Source: Burkholderiaceae bacterium
GTDB taxonomy: Bacteria > Pseudomonadota > Gammaproteobacteria > Burkholderiales > Burkholderiaceae_C
Direction of reading: 5' to 3'
Assembly: GCA_031253795.1 (NCBI GenBank)
Contig: JAIRVR010000005.1
Span: forward strand, 1 to 64,000
Length of the DNA: 64,000 nt
The stretch's first letter is position 1, and each line of letters begins with the position of its first letter. Below are positions 15,766 through 24,783 of this stretch, in pieces. A program made the position numbers and the translations under genes. The notes beneath the pieces were generated by a model. The model did not search any database, was not told the origin of the DNA, and saw nothing but the letters and a program-made list of their open reading frames with translations.

Positions 15766-18234
15766 TTAGCGTCGTTCCGGCGTGAGCGGTCCCACCTCGA
15801 CCGAGGCCCGGCCGCCCGGAACATCGTCCGCCGCGGGCGCCGAAGACGGCACCTTCAGCAACGGCGCCAGGGAACGCATCTGCTCACGCAAGGCATCGCT
15901 GACATCGCGCACATCGATATCGGTGCGAACCACGCGGGGCGTGATGATGACGATCAGCTCGGTGCGCGCACCGGTATTGTTCGTGGAACCGAACAAATTG
16001 CCCACGACCGGCAGATCATAGAGATAGGGGATGCCGGCGCGTCCTGCGCTGGAGTTTTCCTGGATCAGGCCCCCCATGACGATGGACTCGCCCGAGCGCA
16101 CGGCCACACGGCTCGCGATCTGGCGCTGCAGGAAGGAGCGCTGCTTGGTCACCGTATCTTCGCTGCCCACATCGGTGACGGATTGATTGACCGTCATGGT
16201 GACCAGATTGCCGGCATTGACCGACGGCGTGACCTGCAGGTTCACGCCCGTGTCCTTGTACGCGTAATTGTTGATGGGCGTGCCCGAGGTGCCTACCACC
16301 GTGGTGCCGGACTGGTAGGGTTGCTGCGTTCCCACGGAAATCGCGGCCTGGTGGTTGTCCAATACCATCAGCGTGGGACTGGCCACGACCTTGACCTGGG
16401 TCTTGCCCGCCAGCGCCGTCAGCACGGCCTTGATATTGCCCAGGGAGTTCTTGAGCGTGTAATTGAAGCCCTGGCCCTGCGCCAGACCCGCCAGGGCACC
16501 CGTTGCGGTATCCAGCGCCGAAGCCCCGGGGGGCGTAGTCGCATCGCTCAGCAGCCCGCCGTTGCCCGTATAACCCTTGTTGCCCACGTCGCCGCTGAAG
16601 GCCCACTGCAGGCCATAGCGCAGGGAATCGTTGAGCGTCACCTCGACGATGCTGGCCTCGATCAGCACCTGGGTCGGCGGCAGGTCCAGCTTCCTGAGCG
16701 CCACTTCGATGCGCTCGTACTCCGCTGGCGATCCCCAGACCAGAACGGAATTGTTCAGCTCGTCGGCCATGACCCGGATGCTGCCGAAGCTGGCCACCAC
16801 CGCACCCTGGCCCGTACCCGACTGGCCTGACGTGCCCGAGGTCTGTCCGAAGCTGTTCGTGCGCAACCCGCCGCTGGAGCCGAAGCCGCTGCTGCTTCCG
16901 AAGCCACCGCTGCTGCCGAAGCCGCTGTTGCTGCCGAAGCCGCTGTTGCCAAAACCGCTGTTCCCGAAAGGACTGCTGCTGTTGCCAAAGCCGCCTATGC
17001 CCTGTCCCGTGGTCGAGGTGCCCAGGCCGGGTGCCACGCCGCTGTTGGCGGTCGAGCCACCGCCCGTGCCACCGAAAATGCCGGAAAGCACGCTGGCCAG
17101 ATGCCGGGCGTTGCCGTTTTGCACGCGGTAGATGTTGAGCTGGGGCTGGGCACCGCCCGTGCCTGCCTGGTCCAGCTTGGCGATCCAGCGCCGCGCCTCG
17201 TCCAGGTAGCTGGCACGCGGCGTGATCACCAGAATGCTGTTGAGCCGTTCGATGGGAATGATGCGCAAGGCACCGAACAATGGATTGCCGTCGCCCAGGG
17301 CCGTGGCTGCCGCAGCCCCGGCCGGTGCGCCGCCCCCCGGCCGTGCACCGGCCGCGCCTGGCGCCGCAATGCCCCCCGCGGCCCCAGCTGCCGCGGCACC
17401 GCCACCATTCATCAGCTGCAGGGCGGAGCTCACTTCCTGGATGGACACATACTTGAGAGGGAACACGCCGACCGACATGCCTTCGAGCACGTTCACATCA
17501 AAGGTGCGCACCATCTCCAGCCAGCCTTCGGCCTGGGCGCGCGAGCCGGACATCACCAGCACGTTGCGCACCGTGTCCACGCGCAAGATGGCATCCGCCG
17601 GCACCATGGGCCGCAAAATCGTGGCCATTTCGTTGGCACCGATGTAGTTCAGCGGAATGACCACGGCGCCGAAGCCAGGCGCCAGTGGAACGGACGATGA
17701 CACCTGGCGCACCGAGGCTCCCAGGCTCTTGAGCACATCGGCGCGTCCCACATGGTAGGTGCCGCGCGCATCCCGGACGATGGCCAGGCCGTTGGCCTGC
17801 AGGGCCGTCTCGAGCAGGTACAGGGCCTGGTCGCCGGGAATGTTCTTTTGCGTGCTCAGCGTGACCGTGCCATTGATGGGCGGATGCAGCACATAGTCCA
17901 GCCCCAGGATGTCGCCCAGCACGGTGCGCACCACCTGGGACAGCGGCGCGTCCTCGAAGCTGAGCTTGACGGGGGCGTCCTTGAGGGCCGGGGTCGGCTT
18001 GGGGTCTCCCAGCAGCTTGCCCGTACCCGCCAGGATGCGCGGCTCGGTCTTGCCGTCCTTGTCCGGCTCGCCCTTGGCCTCGGGCTCCTCTCCGGGGAAC
18101 ACATAGCTTTCCTGCGAAGGGCCGGTTCCAAAGTGGCTGACGAAGTTGTTCTTGGCGGGCTGGGCACAGGCCAGCAGCATTTGACAGACAGCCAATGCCA
18201 ATGCAGTGCGGAGGGGACGGTTATGCAATTTCAT
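15766..18234 (-). CDS. gspD: Type II secretion outer-membrane secretin
   Basis: 822 aa. Lipobox LLAC with Cys23 suggests a lipidated secretin that might reach the outer membrane without a separate pilotin. N0 and N1-N3 ring domains follow (VKLSFEDAPLSQVVRTVLGD near 90-110; IPLNYIGANEMATILRPMV; FPLKYVSIQEVSSALQ), then the secretin beta-barrel domain at about 590-790 (VVASPTLMVLDNHQAAISVG; GIPYLYDLPVVGNLFGS). It forms the gated outer-membrane pore through which folded exoproteins leave. Residues about 406-478 are an unusual Gly-Phe-Ser-Asn low-complexity stretch inserted in the N3 region. Being last in the gsp operon is unusual compared with the common gspC-D-E order. Confidence 0.93.
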   Translation of the reverse strand: MKLHNRPLRTALALAVCQMLLACAQPAKNNFVSHFGTGPSQESYVFPGEEPEAKGEPDKDGKTEPRILAGTGKLLGDPKPTPALKDAPVKLSFEDAPLSQVVRTVLGDILGLDYVLHPPINGTVTLSTQKNIPGDQALYLLETALQANGLAIVRDARGTYHVGRADVLKSLGASVRQVSSSVPLAPGFGAVVIPLNYIGANEMATILRPMVPADAILRVDTVRNVLVMSGSRAQAEGWLEMVRTFDVNVLEGMSVGVFPLKYVSIQEVSSALQLMNGGGAAAAGAAGGIAAPGAAGARPGGGAPAGAAAATALGDGNPLFGALRIIPIERLNSILVITPRASYLDEARRWIAKLDQAGTGGAQPQLNIYRVQNGNARHLASVLSGIFGGTGGGSTANSGVAPGLGTSTTGQGIGGFGNSSSPFGNSGFGNSGFGSNSGFGSSGGFGSSSGFGSSGGLRTNSFGQTSGTSGQSGTGQGAVVASFGSIRVMADELNNSVLVWGSPAEYERIEVALRKLDLPPTQVLIEASIVEVTLNDSLRYGLQWAFSGDVGNKGYTGNGGLLSDATTPPGASALDTATGALAGLAQGQGFNYTLKNSLGNIKAVLTALAGKTQVKVVASPTLMVLDNHQAAISVGTQQPYQSGTTVVGTSGTPINNYAYKDTGVNLQVTPSVNAGNLVTMTVNQSVTDVGSEDTVTKQRSFLQRQIASRVAVRSGESIVMGGLIQENSSAGRAGIPYLYDLPVVGNLFGSTNNTGARTELIVIITPRVVRTDIDVRDVSDALREQMRSLAPLLKVPSSAPAADDVPGGRASVEVGPLTPERR

Positions 18235-18255
18235 GGTTTGAGTGACCAGTCTTTC

Positions 18256-18936
18256 TCATTTCTTGCCAGGTTGACCGGTTCCACCGAAGACGGCCTGCGG
18301 CTCCTCGGGCTTGGTCGGTGCATCGGGGCCAGCATCGGGCTCGGGAGCCTGCCCCTGGGCATTGGGCTGGGGGGGCACGCGCAGGGCTGGCGGCACCCGC
18401 AGGCCGGGTGGCATGTTAGGGCCTTTGTCCAGGGCGGCCTTCACCAGTTGCAACGTGCGCGTCTGTCCGTTGCTTTCCAGAACCACATTGCGACCCTGCA
18501 GGCTCTGCAGCTTCCAGCCTGCGAAATTCTGGTTCAGCAGCAAGCGGCGCTCCTTGCCATCCAGCGTGAAAATGATGCCGCTGACCGGCCCTTCGAAAAT
18601 CCCGGTGACCGAGGCCTGCTTCCAGATGTCCGGTACCTCTTGTTGCGCTTTTTTCTCGGGTGGCGGCGGGGGTGGAGGAGGCGGCGGCCTGCGCGTGATC
18701 GAAAACAGGGGACGCTCCTGCATGGCCAGCATCAGCTGCTCGTCACGCTGGCGCAAATCCTCGGGCGCGCCCGATGCAGGCACCAGTGCACGGATATCGG
18801 CCTTGATGGGTTCGGGGGGCTGCCATGCCACGTTCCTAGGCTGAAGGTCCGGCGTCAGCCATGCCCAGCTCAGCGCCCCCACCAGCAGCGCCACAGGTGC
18901 CGCCAGGCCGACGGTCCAAAGAATGCGCTGGTTCAC
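18256..18936 (-). CDS. Type II secretion inner-membrane protein, GspC/XpsN-like
   Basis: 226 aa. One N-terminal membrane anchor (WTVGLAAPVALLVGALSWAWL), a RPLFSITRR motif at about residue 75, a run of ten prolines, then a small beta domain (VTGIFEGPVSGIIFTLDGKE to VVLESNGQTRTLQL, about 108-165) like the HR domain of GspC, and a Pro-rich tail. It should link the inner-membrane platform to the secretin, taking the position of GspC/GspN in this operon. The start overlaps the end of gspM by 4 bases. The GspC versus GspN/XpsN label cannot be settled by eye, so no symbol is given. Confidence 0.75.
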   Translation of the reverse strand: MNQRILWTVGLAAPVALLVGALSWAWLTPDLQPRNVAWQPPEPIKADIRALVPASGAPEDLRQRDEQLMLAMQERPLFSITRRPPPPPPPPPPEKKAQQEVPDIWKQASVTGIFEGPVSGIIFTLDGKERRLLLNQNFAGWKLQSLQGRNVVLESNGQTRTLQLVKAALDKGPNMPPGLRVPPALRVPPQPNAQGQAPEPDAGPDAPTKPEEPQAVFGGTGQPGKK

Positions 18937-19529
18937 GGCTTGCTCCGGAGAATGCTGAAGGTAAATTGGGCGCTGAGCTTGGGCGCGGCCCTGGGGTTGT
19001 TGCCCTCCAGGCTGCCCAGCAGGTTCAGTTGCAGATCATCCAGCCACACGGTAGGAGAGACTTCGCGGAAAGACAGCAAGGCCAGCTGTATGGCCGGCCA
19101 GTTGCCTTCCGCCGTCATGGACACGGAAATGCGCTCGTACGGTCCTTGCACCTGCCCCTGGTCTTCCGACTCCGACGCAGGCCGCACCTGGCTGCTGACG
19201 ACGGACAGGCCTGCCTTGTCGAGCAGGGCCCGCAGGCGCTGCTGAATGGCATTGCCGGTCTGCGTGCTGTCCTGCTCGCCAGGGTAGACATGCTGCGCCT
19301 TCACCGTGGCGATATCTTCCAGCGCCTTCTGGATATCGTCGGATTGCGCCTGCATACCCACCAATCTGGCATAGCGGGGCTCCATCGTCGCCAGTTGCTC
19401 CTGCGCCCAGAGATGCTTGCCATAGACCCAGGAGCCCAGAAGCGCCAGGGGAACGATCACCGCCAGGGCCAGCACGCTCAGCAGCAGCCACTGACGTGGT
19501 GTCAGCTTGGGAGAAACCGCGGCGGTCAT
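18933..19529 (-). CDS. gspM: Type II secretion platform protein GspM
   Basis: 198 aa bitopic protein: cytosolic start, one membrane segment (WLLLSVLALAVIVPLALLGS, about 14-33), a coiled-coil-prone stretch (LATMEPRYARLVGMQAQSDD), and a ferredoxin-like periplasmic domain near 90-195. It binds GspL in the inner-membrane platform. The start overlaps the gspL stop (ATGA at 19526-19529) and its end overlaps the GspC-like gene, so the three are coupled. Assignment rests mainly on size, topology and operon position. Confidence 0.85.
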   Translation of the reverse strand: MTAAVSPKLTPRQWLLLSVLALAVIVPLALLGSWVYGKHLWAQEQLATMEPRYARLVGMQAQSDDIQKALEDIATVKAQHVYPGEQDSTQTGNAIQQRLRALLDKAGLSVVSSQVRPASESEDQGQVQGPYERISVSMTAEGNWPAIQLALLSFREVSPTVWLDDLQLNLLGSLEGNNPRAAPKLSAQFTFSILRSKP

Positions 19530-20650
19530 TGCGCCTCCTTGGCATCGGCATCGGCATTGGCCCCGGCCTCTTCGGAGGGCTGGGGCTCCTCCTTGGGCGC
19601 CAAAAGTCCCAGTATCTGGGGATTGATGCTGGCCTCCAGCACAAAGCTTTCCTTGCCCGAACCCGGTACGCGCGTCACGGCCGTGGGCAGCCTGACGTCC
19701 TGGAAGCCGGGTGTCTTGGCCAGCAGAGCCACCATATTGGAGGCGTTGTTGGTCAGTCCCTGAACCGTCAGTTTGGTTCCCCGGAACGACACCCGCTGCA
19801 CGGCGGCATCGTCAGGCAGCGCCTCGGTCAGCACCGCAAGCACCTGCACATGGTTGATCTGCTGCTGCAGACGCTCCTGAAGCCGGCCCAGATCCTGGCC
19901 GCCCTCCACCAGGGTTTCTCGTTGGGACATCACCGCCGCCGATGCCCGGGTCTGGGCCGCGAACTGCTGGCTGGCATCGAGCGCCCGCATCCTCAGCTGC
20001 AGTGTCGGCGTCACGGCCAGCACCCCACCCAGAACCAGGATCAAGCCCAGGCCGGTGAGTATGGCGTTGCGCCGCCGCGCCTCGCTGCGCAGGCGGGCCC
20101 CCTCGCCGAACCCCGGCAGCACCACCGGCGCCCGTTCGCTCGGAGCCCAGACTTCGGGCACGGCGTCGGCCGCCAGCCTTGCCGACTGCAGGCGCAAGGC
20201 CTGGTCCACCTGCTGTCGCGAGGTGATGACAACGTCGATGCGTTGGCGCCCCTTGTCCGCCGGACTTTGGGCATAGGACCAGACCGTGTCCTGCGATGCG
20301 AACGGCGACATGGTCTGCACATCGAGTTCGATGGCGCTGCGCAGGGCTGCCGGCGCCATGGGCGGCAGCATCAGCACCCGCTGGAGCACCTGCTCGGAAT
20401 CGAGCAGGACGGCAGTATGGGACGCCTTGTCAAGCGCCTCGCCATCGTCCCCGGCCCATTCGATGCTGTCGCCCTGGGCCCGGGCAGCCACGGGCGCAGA
20501 ACCGCCCTCCAGCACCTGGACACGGGAACTGGGCAGCACCCGGTGCAGCCACGGCAGTTGCGTGAGCTTGCGCAAGGCATCGCTCAGCTCCGCGGAAAGC
20601 CCACGCAGGTCCAGCCCGAACAGCTTGGCATCGGATGTCATCAATCCCAT
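19526..20650 (-). CDS. gspL: Type II secretion platform protein GspL
   Basis: 374 aa. A cytoplasmic actin-like domain (about 1-180; FGLDLRGLSAEL at the start, LRSAIELDVQTMSPFA, IDVVITSRQQVDQAL) that contacts the ATPase GspE, one membrane helix (ILTGLGLILVLGGVLAV, about 200), and a ferredoxin-like periplasmic domain with a coiled coil (QFAAQTRASAAVMSQRETL). ATG 20650 was chosen as the first start giving the family fold; the open frame continues far upstream only as antiparallel overlap with gspK. A 116-base gap before it is the longest in the operon. The C-terminal tail is acidic and Ala/Pro-rich. Confidence 0.87.
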   Translation of the reverse strand: MGLMTSDAKLFGLDLRGLSAELSDALRKLTQLPWLHRVLPSSRVQVLEGGSAPVAARAQGDSIEWAGDDGEALDKASHTAVLLDSEQVLQRVLMLPPMAPAALRSAIELDVQTMSPFASQDTVWSYAQSPADKGRQRIDVVITSRQQVDQALRLQSARLAADAVPEVWAPSERAPVVLPGFGEGARLRSEARRRNAILTGLGLILVLGGVLAVTPTLQLRMRALDASQQFAAQTRASAAVMSQRETLVEGGQDLGRLQERLQQQINHVQVLAVLTEALPDDAAVQRVSFRGTKLTVQGLTNNASNMVALLAKTPGFQDVRLPTAVTRVPGSGKESFVLEASINPQILGLLAPKEEPQPSEEAGANADADAKEAQ

Positions 20651-20766
20651 AGGCCACCATTTCCACTCAACAAAATTGCATTCACTTGCGCCGAATCCTT
20701 CCTGGTGCGCCCTCCGGGGCACATGCCTCGCCCCGGGCGCGGCCGTCGGCCGCTGGCGGTGCCTTG

Positions 20767-21534
20767 CTAAACCCGTCCCGCCCAGACCTGGGCCGCCGAC
20801 AGCAGCGTCCAGGGCAAGGCCCCCTGGCTTCCGCCGCCGATATCCACATCGCGCATCACCATGACCGCCCCCTGCCCATCGAACACGGTGCGGGCAGTCA
20901 GCCGATAACGTGTGCTGTTGGTACTGTCCTGCCCTGTACTGCCATCCAGCAGCTGGCGCAGCGCAGGCGCTGCCGCATTGGCATTGACACCGGGCCGGCC
21001 GTCGATATCGGCCACCACGAAAGGCTTGAGCCGGGCATAAATGCCGTAGTTCATGCCTGGTATCTGCAGCAGGTCCTCGGGCGACTCCCATGCAAAGCCG
21101 CTCGCAGCCGCCTGACGGGCCTCTTGGCGGGCGTCCACCAGGGCCTGTGCAATCCCTTCGCCCGCCCCTCCCCCCAGGCGCGAGATCAAGGTGCTCAACA
21201 GAGGCTGGGACGCGGCATTGATATCCACCAGCCCGCTCCACGGGACCACCTCGACCTCTATTATCCGGCCAGCCCATGGAAGCTGCACCACCTGATACTG
21301 GGAGAACTCCGCAGGTTTTAGCACCATTTGCTGCAGCAGCTGATAGATGGCGGCCTCGCCCATGGCCCGCCCTTCCGCCATGTTCCGGGTTACACCAATG
21401 ACCGCCGCCTCCTGGCGCACCATGCGCCCCAGGCTGCTGGCGAAAATCGACAGCGCCGCCACGATCCACAGCACCAGTACCAGGGCCATGCCCCGGGAGT
21501 GCCCCACTGCCTTGGTCGCCGGATGCCGCTTCAT
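20767..21534 (-). CDS. gspK: Type II secretion minor pseudopilin GspK
   Basis: 255 aa. Prepilin-type start with cleavage expected after Gly15 (HSRGMALVLVLWIVAALSIF); as usual for GspK, the +5 glutamate is missing (Leu). SGLVDINAASQPLLSTLI and a helix-hairpin-helix-like ESPEDLLQIPGM near 165 are typical of the large GspK alpha domain. It caps the tip of the pseudopilus with GspI and GspJ. It overlaps the gspJ stop by 4 bases. It is smaller than the E. coli-type GspK (about 320 aa). Confidence 0.9.
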   Translation of the reverse strand: MKRHPATKAVGHSRGMALVLVLWIVAALSIFASSLGRMVRQEAAVIGVTRNMAEGRAMGEAAIYQLLQQMVLKPAEFSQYQVVQLPWAGRIIEVEVVPWSGLVDINAASQPLLSTLISRLGGGAGEGIAQALVDARQEARQAAASGFAWESPEDLLQIPGMNYGIYARLKPFVVADIDGRPGVNANAAAPALRQLLDGSTGQDSTNSTRYRLTARTVFDGQGAVMVMRDVDIGGGSQGALPWTLLSAAQVWAGRV

Positions 21535-22199
21535 CGGCGGCTCCCGCCAAATACGGCGCCACCGCCGCCCGTGCTGCGGTTCGTGGTCGGCGGCGTATAG
21601 AACGCAATCGCCATCACAGGCCAGCTTCCCGCCGCCGATTGCAGCTGGATCTGCACGGCCGTGGGCAGATCCTTTTCATCGGCCCATTGGGGCTGCCATT
21701 GGGCCACATTGACTCTCGCGTTCTGGTAACTCAGCGAAAAGGCCGTGACTGCACGTTCCAGCACATAGGACTGTGCCTGGCTCCAGTCCGGCGCGACCTG
21801 CACGCCCTTCCAGGGTGCAAAGCGCAGCACCAGGGCGTCGCCGTCCAGGGCGAGCTGGAAGTGCGTGATCCCGCCCATGCCAAAGCGTGCAGGCATGATG
21901 CCAAGCCACTGCATGCCTTTCGGCCCGCCTTCGAAAAAGTATTCGCTCTCGCCCTGCTTGCGCATGCCCGTCTGGCGCTGTGCGGCCGACAGCTGTCCCA
22001 GCACCGAGCGCAGAAAGCCGATGGAGACACGCTGGTGGTCCATGCGGTCAAGGCGCACATCCACGCGTTCCTGCGTCTGGGACACCGTGGACATGACCGT
22101 CGCCAGGCCCAGGGTCAGCATGGAAAGCAGCACCATGGCCACCAGAAGCTCCACCATCGTGAAGCCCCGCTGCCTGCGTCGCAACACATCCCGCCTCAC
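21531..22199 (-). CDS. gspJ: Type II secretion minor pseudopilin GspJ
   Basis: 222 aa. RRRQRGFTMVELLVAMVLLS gives a type III prepilin signal, with processing between Gly12 and Phe13 and Glu at +5. The C-terminal beta domain contains LVLRFAPWKGVQVAP and ends in a Gly/Ser-rich tail. It forms the GspI-J-K tip complex. The 4-base overlaps with gspI upstream and gspK downstream show tight coupling. The prepilin peptidase gene (gspO/pilD) is not in the window. Confidence 0.9.
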   Translation of the reverse strand: MRRDVLRRRQRGFTMVELLVAMVLLSMLTLGLATVMSTVSQTQERVDVRLDRMDHQRVSIGFLRSVLGQLSAAQRQTGMRKQGESEYFFEGGPKGMQWLGIMPARFGMGGITHFQLALDGDALVLRFAPWKGVQVAPDWSQAQSYVLERAVTAFSLSYQNARVNVAQWQPQWADEKDLPTAVQIQLQSAAGSWPVMAIAFYTPPTTNRSTGGGGAVFGGSRR

Positions 22200-22600
22200 C
22201 GCGCCACCTCGCCCTGCTGCAGCGGACGCTGAGGCCGCAGGGTCTCGAATACCCAGTTGCGCCCTTCGGCGGAGATGGTGATGCGCAATGCAAACAAGGG
22301 CACGGCATTGGCCGGCAGATCACCTGCGGAAAACGGTGCCGACACCACCTGCCAGCCAAAGGCACCATCCTGGCCCGAGGCCTGGACCCCGCCGGGGTCC
22401 ACCATGGGAAAGGCATCCATCAGGGAATCGGCCAGCAGGGCGACACGCTGGGCCTGTTCGAGCTTGGCCACGCCGCGCGCCGAGCCACCCACGGCGCGGT
22501 AGATCAGCGCGACGGACAGCGCCATGATGGTCAATGCCACCAGCAGCTCCAACAGCGTCATGCCGCGCACTGCCGCGCGCACTGTCTTGCCCTGGTGCAT
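22196..22600 (-). CDS. gspI: Type II secretion minor pseudopilin GspI
   Basis: 134 aa. VRGMTLLELLVALTIMALSV is a prepilin signal with cleavage after Gly13, Met at +1 and Glu at +5; a short beta domain follows (WQVVSAPFSAGDLP, LRITISAEGRNWVFETLRP). Size and order match GspI, the initiator of tip assembly. It overlaps gspJ by 4 bases, and its ATG abuts the gspH stop. Confidence 0.9.
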   Translation of the reverse strand: MHQGKTVRAAVRGMTLLELLVALTIMALSVALIYRAVGGSARGVAKLEQAQRVALLADSLMDAFPMVDPGGVQASGQDGAFGWQVVSAPFSAGDLPANAVPLFALRITISAEGRNWVFETLRPQRPLQQGEVAR

Positions 22601-23046
22601 TACAGGGCCTCTTTGGTGACCAGGCCCGACAGCCAGTCCACACGCAGTCGCACGCCGGCACCGCCTTCGGCCCGTACCAGGGAAATGCTGCCCCCCGTGG
22701 CGCCGCCTTCGGGCAGGAAGACGATGCTCTGGCTGCCGTCGGGCGTTTCCAGGCCCGCCGCCGTGACCAGCTGGACCTTGAGGCTGTCGGGCAGGCGGCT
22801 TCGGGCCTGGCCCTCGATGCCATATTCGTGGCTTCTGGCGTTGAAGCCGAAGGCCACGGGCACGCCTTGCAGCGCGGCTTGCTGGCGTGCCTTGCGCAAC
22901 AGGCCCGTGACATCCTGCACGGCCTGGCGATACGCCACGGCATCGCGCAGCTTGCCCAGGGCAGGCGGCACGATGCCGATGATCACCGCCAGGATGGCAA
23001 AGACCACCAGCAGCTCGATCAGCGTAAAGCCCTTCGATCGCTTCAA
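22600..23046 (-). CDS. gspH: Type II secretion minor pseudopilin GspH
   Basis: 148 aa. KRSKGFTLIELLVVFAILAV is a prepilin signal cut after Gly6, with Glu at +5. LLRKARQQAALQGVPVAFGF is the GspH/FimT helix-to-strand segment, and a beta-sandwich ends the protein. It links the tip complex to the GspG fibre. The gap to gspG is 47 bases. Confidence 0.9.
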   Translation of the reverse strand: MKRSKGFTLIELLVVFAILAVIIGIVPPALGKLRDAVAYRQAVQDVTGLLRKARQQAALQGVPVAFGFNARSHEYGIEGQARSRLPDSLKVQLVTAAGLETPDGSQSIVFLPEGGATGGSISLVRAEGGAGVRLRVDWLSGLVTKEAL

Positions 23047-23093
23047 GACGCTTTTCCGTTCACAAGGCCCACCGCCGCGGCAACGCTGCAGGC

Positions 23094-23534
23094 TTATTTG
23101 GTGTTGCGGATATCGGAGGCCTCGCCCTCACCGCCCGGAGTTCCGTCGGAACCCAGCGACAGGATTTCCACGTCGCCATTGGCGGCCGGATAGGTGTAGC
23201 GATAGGGGTTGTTCCAGGGGTCGTTGGGCACGCCGCCCTTGAGGTAGGGACCGGCCCAGCCGCCGACCCCGGCCGGCTGCTTGACCAGGGCTTCCAGGCC
23301 CTGCTGCGAGGTCGGATAGCGGCCCACGTCCAGCTTGTACAGCTCCAGCGCCTTTTCGATATCGGCGATCTGCACGCCTGCCGTCTTGGTCTTGGCACCG
23401 CCCAGCTGGTTCAGCACCTTGGGGCCCACCAGACCGGCCAGCAGCGTCAGAATGGCCAGCACGACCAGCAGTTCGATCAGCGTGAAGCCACGCTTGCGGG
23501 CGCGGGAGGACAGTTGCTTTTGCATGCGCATCAT
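23094..23534 (-). CDS. gspG: Type II secretion major pseudopilin GspG
   Basis: 146 aa. ARKRGFTLIELLVVLAILTL: cleavage between Gly16 and Phe17, Glu at +5. GLVGPKVLNQLGGAKTK, LELYKLDVGRYPTSQQGLEA and PWNNPYRYTYP are the classic GspG body, and LSLGSDGTPGGEGEASDI is the calcium-binding loop with its Asp and Glu ligands. It is the most abundant pseudopilin and builds the periplasmic piston. 31 bases separate it from gspF. Confidence 0.95.
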   Translation of the reverse strand: MMRMQKQLSSRARKRGFTLIELLVVLAILTLLAGLVGPKVLNQLGGAKTKTAGVQIADIEKALELYKLDVGRYPTSQQGLEALVKQPAGVGGWAGPYLKGGVPNDPWNNPYRYTYPAANGDVEILSLGSDGTPGGEGEASDIRNTK

Positions 23535-23565
23535 CTTCTAAATACCTTTCAGAAATTCAAAATCA

Positions 23566-24783
23566 TCAGACGGCCAGATCGTTGACGGAGAGGATACCGA
23601 GCAGGATCGACACGATGATGGAGGCGATCAGGATACCGAGGACCAGGATCAGCGCCGGCTCCAGCATGGTGAGCAGGCGTTTGATTGCATTTTCCACCTC
23701 TCGGTTCAATATGTTGGACAGCTCCAGCATCATGTCGCCGAGCCGGCCGGTCTCCTCGCCCACCCGCACCAGATTCAGGGCCAGGGGCTCGAACTCCCCG
23801 GACTTCTGTGCGGCATGGGCCATGCGGTGGCCTTCCTTGACCATGGGCCCCATTTTCTCGAGACGTTCGCGGATGGCCGCATTGGAGACGGTATCGCTGG
23901 CAATGCGCAACGCCGTCAGCAGGGTGACGCCATTGCCCAGCAAGGTGCCCAGCGACCGGCTGAACAGGGTCAGCTGGTATTTGCGCACCACGCCACCCAG
24001 GCCGGGCAGACCCAGCAGCCAGGCCTGCCAGGCCAGACGGCCCCTGGGACTTCTCATCCAGCGCCGCACGACCCAGACCAGCAGGGCCACCACGATGAAC
24101 ACCACCCAGCCATAGCTGCGAAATCCCTTGCCCAGGGCCATGACGAACTGGGTGGGCAGGGGCAGGGCATCGCCCATATCGTTGAACAATTGCTCGAACT
24201 GCGGCACGACGAAGCCGAGCATGGCCACCAGGGACAGCACGGCCACGCCCAGCAGGATGGCCGGATAAATCGTGGCCGAAACCACGCTGTCGCGCAGCGA
24301 GCGCTGGCGCGCCATGTGCTCGACCAGGCGGTTGAGCACGGCCGACATCTGGCCGCTGGCCTCGCCCGAACGCACCATGTTGATATAGAAATCGCCAAAC
24401 AACTCATGGTGCTTGGCCAGGGCCTGGCTCAGCGGCATGCCGGCCTTCACGCTTTCGAGCACGGACTGCAACATGGCCCGCATCTCGATCTTGTGGCTCA
24501 TTTCGACCAGCACCTTGAGCGCATTGTCCAGCGACAGGCCGGCACGCATCATGATGGCCAGCTCCGTGGTCATGGCCTGGATGTCGTCCGTCTTGATGCG
24601 GCCCTTCTTCAAGGCCCGCACCACCACGGTGGCGCCGCCCAGGCCCGAGGACTCCTCGACCTTGATGGGCGACAGCCGGCTTTTGCGCAGATGCACCACG
24701 ACCTCGGCCACGGCGGCGGCCGAATACGTGCCCTTGACCACCTGGCCCTTGCCGTCCACGGCCTCCCAGCTGTAATCAGGCAT
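23566..24783 (-). CDS. gspF: Type II secretion inner-membrane platform protein GspF
   Basis: 405 aa. MPDYSWEAVDGKGQVVKGTY is the family start. Two repeated GspF domains (about 75-195 and 275-395) each hold a FxxNxxxxGExSGxL-like motif (INMVRSGEASGQM; LNLVRVGEETGRLGDMM), with three membrane helices. The ATG at 24783 overlaps the gspE stop by 8 bases; the frame is open upstream only within gspE. It couples ATP hydrolysis by GspE to pseudopilus growth. Confidence 0.94.
   Translation of the reverse strand: MPDYSWEAVDGKGQVVKGTYSAAAVAEVVVHLRKSRLSPIKVEESSGLGGATVVVRALKKGRIKTDDIQAMTTELAIMMRAGLSLDNALKVLVEMSHKIEMRAMLQSVLESVKAGMPLSQALAKHHELFGDFYINMVRSGEASGQMSAVLNRLVEHMARQRSLRDSVVSATIYPAILLGVAVLSLVAMLGFVVPQFEQLFNDMGDALPLPTQFVMALGKGFRSYGWVVFIVVALLVWVVRRWMRSPRGRLAWQAWLLGLPGLGGVVRKYQLTLFSRSLGTLLGNGVTLLTALRIASDTVSNAAIRERLEKMGPMVKEGHRMAHAAQKSGEFEPLALNLVRVGEETGRLGDMMLELSNILNREVENAIKRLLTMLEPALILVLGILIASIIVSILLGILSVNDLAV

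Noticed and set aside
16800-17015. Short regularly spaced DNA repeats suggesting a CRISPR array
   Set aside because: They are in-frame codons for the Gly-Phe-Ser stretch of GspD, without uniform repeats or unique spacers.
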